64,000 nucleotides of DNA from Kingdonia uniflora (GCA_014058105.1 JACGCM010002568.1:1488001-1552000), one strand, 5' to 3'; positions 10,490 through 21,722 are shown, counted from the first letter of the stretch. The notes: generated from the letters alone by a model not told the origin. Numbers and translations: made by a program.

Positions 10490-11340
10490 TGCCTGGTGTC
10501 GACCCTAGCCTGGCATGCCATCGCCTCGGTCTCATTCCCAATTCCATGGTAGTCAAACAAAAGAAGCATAACCTGGCACCACGACTTCGAGAAGTGGTTA
10601 ACCTCGAAGTTGACAAGCTTGTAGCCGCAGGCTTTATCAGAGAAGTCAAGTACGCTGACTGGATATCAAACATTACGGCAGTTCCTAAGAAGAACGGAAA
10701 GATCTGAATCTGCGCCGACTACACCGATCTCAATAAAGACACACTGAAGGATAGTTTCCCACTGCCGACCATTTCAGCACTCCTCGATGCCACTGCTGGA
10801 CACGAGCGCCAATCCATGATAGACGCAGCTTTGGGCTACAATCAGGTTCCCCTCCTCCCAGTAGATCAACTTAAAACTTCCTTCATAACTAAGCACAACC
10901 TTTATTGTATTAATGCCATGCCCTTCGGCCTTAAAAACGCGGGTGCCTCTTACCAGCACCTCGTCACAACTATGTTTTAACCCCTGCTTCGCAAGTCAAT
11001 CGAAGTCTACATTGACGACATGTTATGCAAGAGGATACAAAAATAGACCCACATTCACGACCTGACCGACATCTTCTCAATACTTCGCACTTATAAAATG
11101 AAACTCAACCTAGTGAAGTGCCTGTTTGGCATCTCATCCCGAAAATTCTTAGGCTACCTTATCAGTAAACGTGTCATCGAAATCAACCCCACCCACATTC
11201 GAGCCCTCATTGACATGCCCTCACCCACAACAAAGAAAGACGTCCAAAAGGTGGCTGGTAGGATAACAACCCTTAACCGCTTTATTTCCAAGTCCTCCGA
11301 TAGATGTGCTTGGCTCTTCCCCCTCTTATGCAGCTAGGGC
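10490..11340 (+). pseudogene. Reverse transcriptase of E1
   Basis: In frame 1 the gypsy RT blocks appear in order: AVPKKNGKI, ADYTDLNK, SFPLPTISALLD, MPFGLKNAGA and the catalytic VYIDDML. All RT aspartates are visible. Stops occur after KKNGKI (near 10705), inside TTMF*PLL (near 10978), at 11044 and at 11335. GFIREVKYADWISNI before the first block is typical of Tat and related elements. Confidence 0.88.
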
Positions 11341-11860
11341 ACCCATATTATAAGAAAGAAAAACAACCCTGAGATCAATTGGACCCCCGAGTGTGAAGAT
11401 GCCTTTCTCGAACTCAAAACTTATCTTGCCCGCCCACCCATCATCAGTACCCCCATCGAAGGTGAAGCAATCCCCTTATATCTCGCTGCCACAGAAACTT
11501 CAATTAGTTTCGTGCTCATTCGCCTTGATTCTAACATCGAAAAACCTGTGTATTTCATCAGCAAAACTCTAACCCCTGCCGAATCCCGTTATTTTAAACT
11601 TGAGCGATTGCTCCTGACACTTGTCAATTCAGCCTGTAAGCTCAAACCATATTTTCAATCCCACCCCATTCATGTCATCACGAGTTACCCTCTCCGTGAA
11701 GTACTTAGTAAAAAACAAAAATCCAGACGAGTACAACAATGGTCTGTATACCTTGGCGAGCACGACATAACCTTCGAGAAGTAAATATCTCAGAAAGGCC
11801 AAGGAGTAGCAGATTTCCTCGCCGATTTCCCGGTTGAAGATTGCGACTGGGAAGAACATG
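11341..11860 (+). pseudogene. RT-associated RNase H of E1
   Basis: Continues in the RT frame. INWTPECEDAFLELKTYL and the domain core IPLYLAATETSISFVLIR are followed by KPVYFISKTLTPAESRYFKLERLLL. A frameshift-free stop after DITFEK (11782) breaks it. The first catalytic aspartate of gypsy RNase H (usual form LYLDAS or YLAVS) is not clear, as is common for Tat elements, whose working RNase H is thought to be the second one. Confidence 0.75.
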
Positions 11861-11901
11861 AAGACGATCTACCGGAAGAGCAACCTGAAGTTGTAGATCC
11901 A

Positions 11902-12300
11902 TTGGACCCCCTTAGTGGTTGGCGCTTATTCATAGATGGCTCCGCAGGACCCAATGGTTCAAGAATTGGTATTGTCTTGGTTACACCGACTAATGACCGA
12001 ATAGAGAAAGCAGTTAAGCTTACCTTTGAATGTTCTAATAATAAAGCAGAGTATGAAGCACTGATCCATGGTCTTGTCCTCGCACTAGATCTCGACATTC
12101 CAAGACTCGCAGTCTTTACAGATTTCCAACTCATTCAGGGACATTATTCAGGAGAAAATCAAGCTAACGGTCGCATGGCTGACTACGCTTTACTTGTGCG
12201 ACAGCGCATGGACCGATTTCTCAAAAAATTAATAATTACCCATTATCCTCGAGGAGAAAATAGACATGCCGATGACCTCGCCTACATAGTAGCTATGTTG
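11902..12300 (+). pseudogene. Second (archaeal-type) RNase H of E1
   Basis: WRLFIDGSAGPNGSRIGIVL starts the domain, and D in FIDGS is the first catalytic residue. ECSNNKAEYEALIHGL supplies the glutamate and VFTDFQLIQGH the second aspartate. HADDLAYI is the C-terminal catalytic block. The frame is open to 12556. A second RNase H after the standard one is a known hallmark of the Tat lineage, which is the main reason for the lineage call. Confidence 0.85.
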
Positions 12301-13687
12301 GGACAGACAGAATCTCGAACCCTCCACATCGAAGTACTTGAATGCCCAAGTATCAACCAGATGGAAATCAATGCCATCAATACTGGGGGCGAGAGTCTCG
12401 ATTTAGATGATTGGCGAACACCATTCCTTCGTTACCTTACCAACGCCACCCTTCCCGATGATCCCAAAGCCAGACGTTCGCTATTAGAAAACTGCTACAG
12501 ATACACTATCCATAACAATGAACTACATCGCGAATCTCTAATTGGTGTCCTACTTTGATGTATATCCAATACCGAAGCCTCTCGAATCTTAGCAAAGCTT
12601 CACGAAGGCACCTATGGTGCTCACATCGCTGGTCGATCTTTGGCCCTTCGAGCTGTAACCCAAGGATTGATTTGTCTCGATATGAGAAAGCAAGCTTCAG
12701 AATATGTAGCACATTGTGAGAAATACCAACGTCATGCTCATGACATCCATTGCCCCTTTCGAGATCTTCATGTCAGGCAAGTTTCTTGGCCATTCAAAAG
12801 ATGGGCCATCGATCTCATTGGTCCGTTTCTAAAAGCTTGGGAAGTAGAGAAAACATCCTCGTTGCCACTTATTACTTCACCAAATAGGTCAAAGATGTTC
12901 CCTTATGCCAAACCAGAGAAGAGGAAGTCATCAAGTTTTTATAGAAAAACATCATCACTCGCTTCGGCTGCCCCCACATGATTCGGTGCGATAATGGTCC
13001 CCAGTTTGTTGGCAGTAAAGTAAGGAATTTCCTCAAAAAACACAACATGATTCTCTCGCCCTCCACACCTTACTACCCCCAGGGAAACGGTCAAGTCAAA
13101 GCAATTAACAAAACTATCATTGATGGTCTGAAGAAGAGAGTCGATATAAAGAATGGACGATGGGTTCAAGAGTTACAACACATCCTCTGGGCCTATCGCA
13201 AAACACCAAGAAAGTCTACCGGATGCACCCCCTTTATCCTAACATATAGAATAGAAGCAGTACTACCCACTCAATTCGAAATACCCACTCGAGATCCTAA
13301 CCTCCCTCACAAAGATAATGAGTTTAAACTCGCATGCAACATGTTATGGATTGATGAAACCAGAGACCGAGCTATCGCCAACCTGGCCGCTACCATGCAT
13401 CACTTCAGAAATCTTACAACAAGCGAGTTCGACCACGAAGTTTCAATGTTAAAGAGCTAGTACTCCGACGTGTTAATCAGTTGACAAAGCCTGCGAATGC
13501 TGGTAAATTAGCCGAATCTTGGGAAGGACCCTACATTATCTACTATAAAACAGACAAAGGATCTTACTACTTGATGATAGAAGATGAAGAGCCTCTACCG
13601 AACCCTTGGAACACAATGCAGTTGGACTCTTATAAAAGGCCTTACCTACAATCATGTACCACCGATGTAATCCAGGATAATCAATAA
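12301..13687 (+). pseudogene. Integrase of E1, catalytic glutamate lost
   Basis: The N-terminal zinc region reads HEGTYGAH ... HCEKYQ, with the last cysteine changed to tyrosine. The core has AIDLIGPF and MIRCDNGPQF (both aspartates), but the third catalytic site reads PQGNGQVKAINK. The glutamate is lysine (AAA instead of GAA), so strand transfer would fail. E2 keeps QVEIINK. Frameshifts occur near 12960 and 13460. The C-terminal part SWEGPYIIYYKTDKGSYYL is the GPY-type module, ending at 13685-13687. Confidence 0.85.
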
Positions 13688-13784
13688 ACGAGGTTTTTGT
13701 CACCAATACTTCGTCTCATGTTTCACTTTAAATTTTTGGGTTTAACTCAAATACCATGATAACCATCGATCTAACTAGTACTCG

Positions 13785-14195
13785 AGGATGATCTCAACAA
13801 TTCTCCAGTCTCCAAAATTTGAGCAAACTCAAGGGGCACGAATGGTCGAAAGACCGGACCCTCGGGGATCCATTGGAGGCAGTTCGATATTCCTTCGTTG
13901 TGGCTGCGACCTTTGAAGTACAGTCCATTTCTTGGTCTACCCCGCGTATCATGTCCACCCTCGCCCCGACAGATACTTGGGGGGTCCTTGAATTGCTCAA
14001 GTTTCCAACATTCGAGCAAACTCGAGGGTCAAGGATGGTCGAAAGACCGGACCCTCGGGACTGTATTGGAGGTGATTCGAATGCTTCACTGTGGCTTAGG
14101 CCTTCAAAGTTCAGTACATTTCCGGGTTTCCCCTCGGTATCACGTCCCCTCGCCCCGACTGATTCTCAGGGGTGACCTGGAAATGTTTTGAGTTT
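13785..14195 (+). repeat. ~193-bp tandem repeat after pol (E1)
   Basis: Two full units are marked by GAGCAAACTC at 13821 and 14014 (193 apart), each followed by GGTCGAAAGACCGGACCCTC. E2 has three units of the same repeat (45131, 45324, 45518). The 3' untranslated region of Tat and Ogre elements is known to gather tandem repeats. Reading frames across this stretch on both strands are by-products of the repeat. Confidence 0.85.
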
Positions 14196-14613
14196 TCAAC
14201 ATCGTTGTGGCTTCGGCTTTCGATGTCTAAAAGAACACACTGAGTTTGATCCGCATTACATCTACATTCTACATGGATCGATAATACTACAGTCATGTAA
14301 ACATCAAGGAAATATCTTACATATTATCTGTTAACGCGGCAGTCACAGAGCAAGTCAAAGATCAATCTTCAACAGTTCAAAGAAAGCAAAATCGACAGAA
14401 TAAGCATGCAAATTCCAACATTCCAAGGTTAGCATAAGATTGCATTACTACTAAGGAACTACATCAAAAAGTCAGATTTAGCAGACTCAGAATGTACCAC
14501 AAAAGACACACATCAGCATATTCAGAATAAATTATAGAAGTTCAAAAAAAACAGCAGCAACATAGTTCAACATATTACAAATCACCACATGAACAACCCT
14601 AATTCAAAGTACC
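14196..14613. other. Non-coding stretch between tandem repeat and gene Z
   Basis: AT-rich with no recognisable gene. It lies downstream of the gene Z stop codon on the minus strand and may hold its 3' untranslated region and polyadenylation signals. I see no motif strong enough to place one. Confidence 0.35.
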
Positions 14614-17120
14614 TCACACCGGAACGGTCTCACATTCTTGTTCCATATACGCTCTACCATCAGTAACTTTGACAGCTTCATTCGAGGCTCCGACAGCTTC
14701 ACTACCAACAAGACCACTACTGGGTGCTCCAAGAAGAGCAGTATCTCCAACACCTTCAGTACGCCCAACTGTCTCATGAACAACGGGCAACTCCACTCCT
14801 GGACCTCATCACCTTCAGCAAATTATGGGGACACAGGGTACGGTTCAAGTGTATCAGGGTCATACCCCTTTTCATTTATGAAAGTCTTCAACCTCACAGT
14901 CACCTTGCATTCGCCATCGTACTGCCCCTGGAACCGCACTTTCTATTCAGCCTTCTCTCTCTCTCACGCTACAAGCTTCGCAACCCACTCCCGCTCCAGC
15001 CTTGACCACTGAAGTTCGATTCTCTCATCATAAGATTCGGTAAGAACCCCAAGGTCCTGCTTCAACTTCTTCACCTCAGACACCAGTGATGCCTCCATCC
15101 CACGGAAAAGATCAAGATTTTCCCTTGCTTGCCGCAACTTTGCTTTTACCGACTTCATAGCCTTGCTGCACGTTCGCACCCAAGCATCCGTCTGCTAAAA
15201 TATTCAATCAGTAAGTTAACTTTGAAACTCAACGAATTCGAAAGACATTTTAGAATATCACAATAAGGAGCAGTATATAGCTACCTGAAACATGTACCTC
15301 TTTACTTCCTTCGACACCTCGTCTTGGTCATCCTCCTAAAGTTTGACCATCGAAGATTGCTTAGCGACAGCCTGCTCCTGTCATTCTGCCTCTATCATTT
15401 CTTCATCCTCCTACTATGTATCATCCTCCCCCAGTGCCTTATGCCTTTTGTATTGGCCATCCTTCGATTGCTATAATTTCAGAGCTTCAGGAGCAACACA
15501 ACTCTTCCCTTTCTCAACATGAGTCGATACTGGCCTTGGCCTCAACCTCGAAGCCTCGACAGCCACTTCGGGCACCGTTGCCACTTACTTTGACCCCTTG
15601 CGAGATCTCGGCACAAACTAATAGTTCCTCGGTAGCTCATCTCCTCTCATTTCCCTTGACCTCTTGGAAGAACCTTTACTTCATTTTCTCTTTGCTAGCT
15701 TCGACGTAGTGGGTACGCTTCGATGCAGGGAATCAACTTTCTTCCTCCTTTGCCTCTTAATTTTGAGACTGTCAAACACCGAATTTACCCAGTCGTCAAT
15801 AGCCTTAAGCAGATTATCAATGTAATCCACCGGATTATCCCAAGTCAAACTTCCCAGACCTAGAACAGTAAAACAAAACACAGTTATCACCAATTTCTGA
15901 AACACATCAACGACAAACCCTTCGACAACAAACTTACTTTTATTATATACCCTATGGTACAGTTTATAAGGGTCATCCTCATCTACATTCTCAAAGTTAC
16001 CTCTTACTATCAACAAATCTTTATTTCACCCTCGACCCGTCGAGCACAGATCAAAAAACCAAGGTTTCTCCGGGTGACATTGGATGTGATAGGTCCCTGG
16101 GTTCTGACTCGCCTTCCTCGAGTAAAAGGTAACAATATCAAACCACTCACCAACCAACTTTACATTCATCCCCACTATCACCTTCATCATCTCATAAAAA
16201 TTCCCGTTCATTTGCACTAGAGCCACCTCCCAAAAATTCAAAACTTCTTTCACCATCCATCGGAGTGGTAACTCCATTCCCTATCGAATCTAGCCCCTAT
16301 AAGCCATAATCTCACTCCCAGGATTCGATTTAAAGGTTAATCACGCCCCTGCAACACAAAAAATATCCCCACCATCGGCAGTTCTTACTTAGCGACAAAC
16401 TGTTCTAACCTAACCCTTCCTTCGCCGCAACAAGACCCCCAATGCCATCCGACTCAGTCGAATCCCTGCTATCGCTATAATACCCTTTATTTCCCTCTCT
16501 CTCATCCGAGGGCCCTACATCATCTCTCTCCCCCCCACTTTTTCCTCCTCCTCACTATCCTCAGTTACTATCGCCCTTCGATGCCTCGAAACCTCAACCT
16601 CCTCAACAGGCAGTACCATTGATAATGGGGTCTCGGTTACTGCATCTAAAACTTATGCATCACTACCATCACCCATTGGGGCCCGACCAGAAATACTAAC
16701 TTCGATTTCTTCGATCTCTTCATCTATCAATGCCTATCTCGAAGCCGGACGGTTATCCATTTTTAGCCTACAGAAGATGAGGCACGCAATTAGATCGACA
16801 AACTCGACAAATTCCTTGTCCATCCTATCTACCCCCTCTAAAACAAACCACAGACCGCGTCGTAACCCAGACTTTTCCCCTCTCCGACATCTCGAGTGTT
16901 ATTTCTAAACCACAAACACAGATTGTTCCGCCTCTACTATCTAAACCAAAAAATAAATAAAAATATAGAGCAGTGTTCACAGAGATCAAATGCCATACCT
17001 TAAATTAGTAGAACTACCCCCAAATTAGAGAGATCATAGCCTCAGATGCCCTAACAGCTTTCACGTTCGCAATGGCACTTCTCCTTCTCCTTCTCACTCT
17101 CAATGGTTTTCACAAGAAAA
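14614..17120 (-). pseudogene. Antisense gene Z of E1 (four exons, broken)
   Basis: Minus-strand gene with exons about 17120-16999, 16767-15938, 15859-15285 and 15194-14614. Introns start GTATGG, GTAAGT and GTAGCT and end TAG. The same exon-intron layout recurs in E2. Exon 2 encodes a segment (LPLRWMVKEVLNFWEVALVQM ... YHIQCHPEKPWFF) resembling the plant 'putative gypsy type transposon' domain (PF04195). Exon 3 has a basic patch (KRQRRKK). Exon 4 has a heptad-rich coiled coil (KLRQARENLDLF ... EVKKLKQDLG). Stops in exons 2 to 4 show it is no longer functional. The final stop TGAGGTACTTTG is conserved in E2. Function unknown. Confidence 0.7.
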
Positions 17121-17145
17121 TTAGCACAGTAATTACTCATCTCTT

Positions 17146-17159
17146 ACTTATATATATTT
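17146..17159 (-). promoter_or_regulatory. TATA box of antisense gene Z (E1)
   Basis: On the minus strand the sequence reads AAATATATATAAGT, followed by AAGAGATGAGTAA. E2 has TATATAAATGTGAGAGAAGTAA at the matching position. The first intron donor (16998) lies about 150 bp downstream. Confidence 0.55.
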
Positions 17160-17352
17160 CGAAAACCCGAAAACACCTCGATTTATTAACTGCTGCCATT
17201 ACCAGGACCCCACCTCCCCAGCTTTTTGGCTAACAGTGTGCTTTGACAAACGTACCGTTCACATTTTCCACGTGTGAACAACCCGTTTACTCAAAATTAC
17301 ATGTACTGTCGAAGCTTCTCGAACCTTATTCTCCCAGATCAAAACTAAACAG

Positions 17353-17754
17353 TCAGAATCCAATAGTCACATCACCACCTTTTTTGTTAAATGTGTAAAA
17401 CATAATCATTACTTCCCGGCACACTGCCTTAAGCGCACGCACCACTCTGACAGACCAGCCGTTTGGATTGTCAGATCGGCCAGTCAAATCAAACTTGACC
17501 TTCGATACACCATCAAACTTGACCTTCAACAGCCAATGGCCGGGTAGCAGCCCCATCATTTGCACTATTCCCCACCAGTACGCGAAGGGCATATCATAGA
17601 GAGGTGCTCCAGGTTCCGCCTCAAAAAGATTTGGCATTTCAGCGTTAATGTTGTCCTCTATCCCGAACCTTCGTTGAAGACCTAGCAGGGCCTCTTGAAT
17701 CCTCTTCGCCCTCACGGACGCTTGATCTTCAGCAACCGGTACATTCTCAGCCAT
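17353..17754 (-). CDS. Antisense gene Y of E1, intact 133-aa ORF, unknown function
   Basis: A single uninterrupted minus-strand ORF starting MAENVPVAEDQ. The block INAEMPNLFEAEPGAP with FAYWWGI.QMMG is conserved in E2 (49676-49993), where three stops interrupt it. The protein is acidic near the start and has no signal peptide or membrane segment. A short internal duplication (KVKFDG / KVKFDL) lies near residues 83-95. A TATA box lies about 80 bp upstream of the ATG, and the next gene (Z) starts about 200 bp downstream on the same strand. I recognise no family. It is the only intact antisense gene of the six copies. Confidence 0.65.
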   Translation of the reverse strand: MAENVPVAEDQASVRAKRIQEALLGLQRRFGIEDNINAEMPNLFEAEPGAPLYDMPFAYWWGIVQMMGLLPGHWLLKVKFDGVSKVKFDLTGRSDNPNGWSVRVVRALKAVCREVMIMFYTFNKKGGDVTIGF

Positions 17755-17828
17755 ATTGATAAAATGGAAGTATTAAGTTAAAAGAGAAGAATGCTGTAAT
17801 ACAGATAAAGAAATCTCTCCCTTCTTAC

Positions 17829-17842
17829 CCCTTTTTATACAT
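17829..17842 (-). promoter_or_regulatory. TATA box of antisense gene Y (E1)
   Basis: Minus strand reads TGTATAAAAAGGGG, about 80 bp before the ATG at 17754. E2 has TGTATAAAAGGGG at the same distance from its ATG. Conservation of box and spacing supports a real promoter. Confidence 0.65.
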
Positions 17843-18312
17843 CCAAACTCACCAAAACTTTCCCTTTTCCCTAACTGAATTAATGGTAACCTTCAATTCC
17901 CAACAATGAAAAGTCAACATGTAACCTCTCCAACTTCCAAGACATAACTGATTCGTCTGTACCTGCATTCAAACCTCCTCTCCAACGATTCCCAGTCGAA
18001 CATATCACCAGCATCGAACATTCAACCATCGTAAGACTCGATCTTCACAATAGCCCATCATCAACCTTCGATCATAATTTTCTTCAGGCATATCTTTGTT
18101 CCTCGCGCCTAGAAGAGTAGTCGTTTGCATTCGTCTACATTATCTAACCAAATAATAGGAATACAGACACGAGCAAAATATTTTGTCCATTTCAATTACC
18201 GAATACAAAAATGCAAATTATATTTTTTCCCTTACCACCACAAACTCAAAACAACTGCCTCCCACAAAACAAAACAAAAACTATACAAAATAATACCACA
18301 ACATTCACAACA

Positions 18313-18651
18313 TCAACCCAACGCCCTACTTCCGGAAGAACCAGCTCCTCTCGCCGCATGTTCCTCCTTGATGATCTCCTCTGCACAGACAAGGCTCTCA
18401 GCTAATGCCATCAAGAAAAGATAACGTTTCTACTCGGTCATAAAGTACGACCTCAATTGCTCTCAGAGATAAGCGTACGGTTTTCCATTGATGAACTCCT
18501 CTGGCCTCTCGTCCACAAGATCTGGCATGTCCCAATCCAGATTGTGATTTTCAAAAAACCTCATGTGCAGCTCTGCCATTTTCTGCCCTACACAACGATC
18601 ACGGGCAAACCCCATCCTCTTCTGATAATGGGTATTGGGCGGGCTATCCAT
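18313..18651 (-). pseudogene. Antisense gene X of E1, two stops
   Basis: Minus-strand 113-codon gene starting MDSPPNTHYQKRMGFARDR. Conserved blocks shared with E2 are AELHMRFF, LDWDMPDL, NGKPYAYL and KRYLFLMALAESLVCAEE. Stops fall just after YAYL (near 18465) and before KRYLF. The copy in E2 lacks these stops but has a one-base deletion near the start. The length (339 versus 338 bp) and both ends are conserved. No known family is recognised. Confidence 0.6.
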
Positions 18652-18721
18652 TCAAATATTCAGAATGAAGAAAATAGCAAATATTGAAGATAGAAGAAGA
18701 TACAGAATCCCCGCACAAGAA

Positions 18722-18736
18722 CCAATTTTTATAGCC
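18722..18736 (-). promoter_or_regulatory. TATA box of antisense gene X (E1)
   Basis: Minus strand reads GGCTATAAAAATTGG, about 79 bp upstream of the ATG at 18651. E2 has GGCTATAAATATGGG about 84 bp upstream of its ATG. Confidence 0.65.
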
Positions 18737-18871
18737 TTCACCCCATTTATTACCTTTAACCCACCCAGACCTCTTAATTACCCCCCCTCCCCACTTTATT
18801 ATTTTCACAGAAACCAACGGTCAAACAAGAACAGGTTCTAAGACAACAGTTTTCTCAGCAAACGCCTCTCC

Positions 18872-18888
18872 ACCAGGCTTCGGGCAAA
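18872..18888 (+). promoter_or_regulatory. Polypurine tract position of E1, degraded
   Basis: The bases before the 3' LTR read CTTCGGGCAAA. E2 has AAGAGAGGGCGAA there, a proper purine run. E1 seems to have lost roughly 20 bp at this point relative to E2. Confidence 0.45.
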
Positions 18889-19585
18889 TGTGGTAGCCTA
18901 CTCGCAGCCTTCGACCTCCTCACTCGAAGTCCACTTCGTATCCTACTTGAACATATCGAAGACTATTTCAACTTAGAATCAAGCCCCTCAAGAAACTCTT
19001 GTAGTCGAAGCCTTGACCGCAAATAAACCTTCGAGAATGGATCAACACATAATAGCAGATAAACCTTCGAGAACGAATCAACACATAATTTCAGATACCC
19101 TTCGACTGAACGTTCGAATAGCAGAAGTGTGATGGGACTAGCAGTCAGCTCAAACGGATTGGACGGCGCATTAATTGGTCTCTCAGCTACAGTGACAGGG
19201 ATATCTGTAATAAATGCCGCCGCCGGAAAACCCGGACAGTAATCATGTAGCCTGGCCCACTCTTGGTGACTCAGCCTCTTATGTCTCTATAAATAAGAGA
19301 GAGGGGAAACCAAGAGGGGGTTAGAAATATCTACACCAAACCCTATGTTTTTTACCTTCGACCACTTGCAAACTGTATTCGATCTATATTATTACTCATC
19401 AGTAATACAATCACAATTCAAAAATCCTCATCAGAGGTCGTAGAGAGTCACATTCGGGCCTCTACGCAAGTATTTGTCTCTAATTAATCTCATTTTAGGC
19501 CATATACTTGTACATCTTTGATGAGAGGTTGACCTCCGTGTTGTAAGAGCCATCTTCGCTTCTCAACGAAGATCAGGCCCCTACA
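18889..19585 (+). repeat. 3' LTR of E1
   Basis: 697 bp, TGTGG...CTACA, followed by the target duplication GAGGG. It has an intact TATAAATA box (19288-19295), unlike the 5' LTR. The CTTCGA-rich U3 matches the 5' LTR without gaps. Confidence 0.92.
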
Positions 19586-19590
19586 GAGGG

Positions 19591-21722
19591 AGTGGGAGAG
19601 AAGCTAGACCAAGGGTAAAGGGAGATGGATAAAGAGAGTGAGAGAGAGAGAGTTGGGAGGGGTAAATATGAAAGAGGGACGCACACAATTTATAGAGGAG
19701 AACCGGAGAAGGATTTGTATAGAAAAGGAGATTGAAAGAGAAAGAGTTTAAAACCCAAAACTGTCATCCAAATGGGCAATTTAGGGTTGGACGGCCCAGA
19801 TGATTTCCATGGTACAGAAGTACCATAGAAATAATCCAGGCCTTCCAAAGCACGCCTTATCATACGCAACAGTGGAATGGACATATGAAACCAAAGAAAA
19901 AAGATGGGCTGTTTTATTATTATTATAGATTAGCACTTATCATTCGTATTAGCATTGATTTTTTCAGAAGTGTGATCCGGCTACGGTCTGAATACGTTTA
20001 GTTGACCTCTAATTTGCTAATGCAACAAAAGCTTCTAGGCTGTGATTTATCATTGTAAAAATTAGTCAGAGTTTTTTGGTAAGATCAATTGGCAGGAAAC
20101 TGGAGTTCCGAGTCCTTTAAATTTGTTATTCTTCGTTCATTTGTGCTTCAACCGCCCCTTGTTGTTATTCTCAAAAACGAATCATCACCCATCTGCATTA
20201 TTTTCATTGACTGGCTTTGTTGTGGTTCTTTTTTCCTTTATAATTGTTAGTCGTGTGTAGGAAAACAAAAGAAGAATGCTCTCTGGGTGGTCTGCATTAT
20301 CAGAATTTGAGTTAGTATGAACTTCAGATACATAGTAGTGCTTCAACCTGGCTATGATCCTCAAACAGGTAGTCAAACTAAACAACATCGAATCAAAAAC
20401 ATTAAAGCTTCACTTCTGTAATCTCGAACTTCAACTGACAAAAATGTAGTAAACTGATCATCCACAACTTATATACTGGATGTAGGGTGCTAGGTTCCAA
20501 GTTTCATCTAGTTGGCTCTAGTGTATGCTGTTTACCCAATTTAACATCTTCTATTGAAAAAATATATACGAATGTACATTATAGGTTGGTATCAAAGCTT
20601 TAAAAAATGGATTTGGATTAGTACGAAAGTAGCGAGAAGAGGCTGACTTGGTAAATTGAAATAATATGGCACTCTACCTAGATAAATAATTTATTAAATT
20701 TGTTTGACTGACCAATTAGGCATTGGTGTAATGGACTCCACAAGGTTTGTTTACTGGGCTTGATTAGGGAAGAAAGACACTGTATCTTTACCTTCATTTC
20801 AAACTTTTGTGGTGAATTTCTTGAAGGCCTTATGTGAAGGGTTAGTTTTCCTATCTATCTGCTTATTAGTACTTATTATTTTTTATCGGCATCTACATTT
20901 TTAAATTGTGATCGGGACACGTCCTTATTATAGTTAGTTAATCAGTGATTTGATAATAGAATAAAGGATTTTGGAATATGACTTTATAGGATCTCTAGAT
21001 CAGTGTAAGCAAGACAAATTGTTTGAGATTGTTTTTGTTTTAGATTGTTCCCTTATTAAAAATATGGAAAAGATAAAATATAAACTGAAATAGATCACAT
21101 GATGATCTGTTGGCACCCAGAATTTGACGCCCATTAAAAAAAACATCCACTGTTTGGAAAAATGACAAACTTTCATTTTTGGCAAGATAAATTGGCTGGA
21201 AGTACGTTTCCTAGTCTACAAAATTTTGCCATGAATAAAAAGAAAAATGAGTGAGGAAAATCATATGCAGGAAATGGTTTGTTTTTTAGCAACTATTACG
21301 CATGAATTCTTTATAGATCTAATAGAGCCATTAATTTTTGGCCATTTTTGCCAAGCTAGTATTATGTTAAAGTGCATTCGAAAATGTCTTTTCTTCCAAG
21401 AAGGCTGGCAAATTCATCTGTGTAAATCTTGATGTTATGGTTGTGAATTATTACTATTATGTTTGTTTTGGTTGCGTGTTTCAACTTTCTGGCTATTCTC
21501 AAACAAGACTTCTCTCCAATCCATTTAATCGTACAAACTTTTTACTTTATTTCATTGGTTTTGTTAGGCCATGATTCTAATCAGAAGTTTAGCCAGTTTT
21601 TGAGAGCTCTTTGAGGGATCTAATCCAAACTGCATTAATTAGATTAGCTTGCTTTATTATTGCTCTTTTTCCTGTTTTTACTTTATAATTTTGAATTTCA
21701 TGTGTTTGGCGACAGAAGGAAA
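19591..21722. other. Host intergenic DNA upstream of the pseudokinase genes
   Basis: No gene recognised. The start is purine-rich (GAGAGAG runs near 19640). A segment near 20325-20470 (ATAGTAGTGCTTCAACCTGGCTATGATCCTCAAACAGGTAGTCA in pieces) resembles 25420-25500, which lies downstream of the second pseudokinase gene. It may therefore be the 3' flank of a third, lost kinase copy. The rest looks like ordinary AT-rich spacer. Confidence 0.4.

Larger units (their letters stand above)
7216..19585 (+). mobile_element. Tat-lineage Ty3/gypsy element E1, complete but degenerate
   Basis: A 12,370-bp element with 697-bp LTRs (7216-7912 and 18889-19585) starting TGTGGTAGCC and ending GGCCCCTACA, flanked by a 5-bp duplication GAGGG (7211-7215, 19586-19590). 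It has gag, protease, RT, RNase H, a second RNase H, integrase, a ~193-bp tandem repeat, and then three antisense genes. A second RNase H and a long region after pol are typical of the Tat lineage. I count by eye about 33 differences between the LTRs and no length change, so the insertion is not recent. Confidence 0.93.

Noticed and set aside
13771..14191. Four overlapping ORFs of 68-118 codons on both strands
   Set aside because: They translate the 193-bp tandem repeat; open frames follow from the unit sequence, not from coding.
14638..15012. Plus-strand ORF of 124 codons
   Set aside because: Complement of exon 4 of antisense gene Z, whose frame, stop and splice site are conserved in E2; this frame is not.
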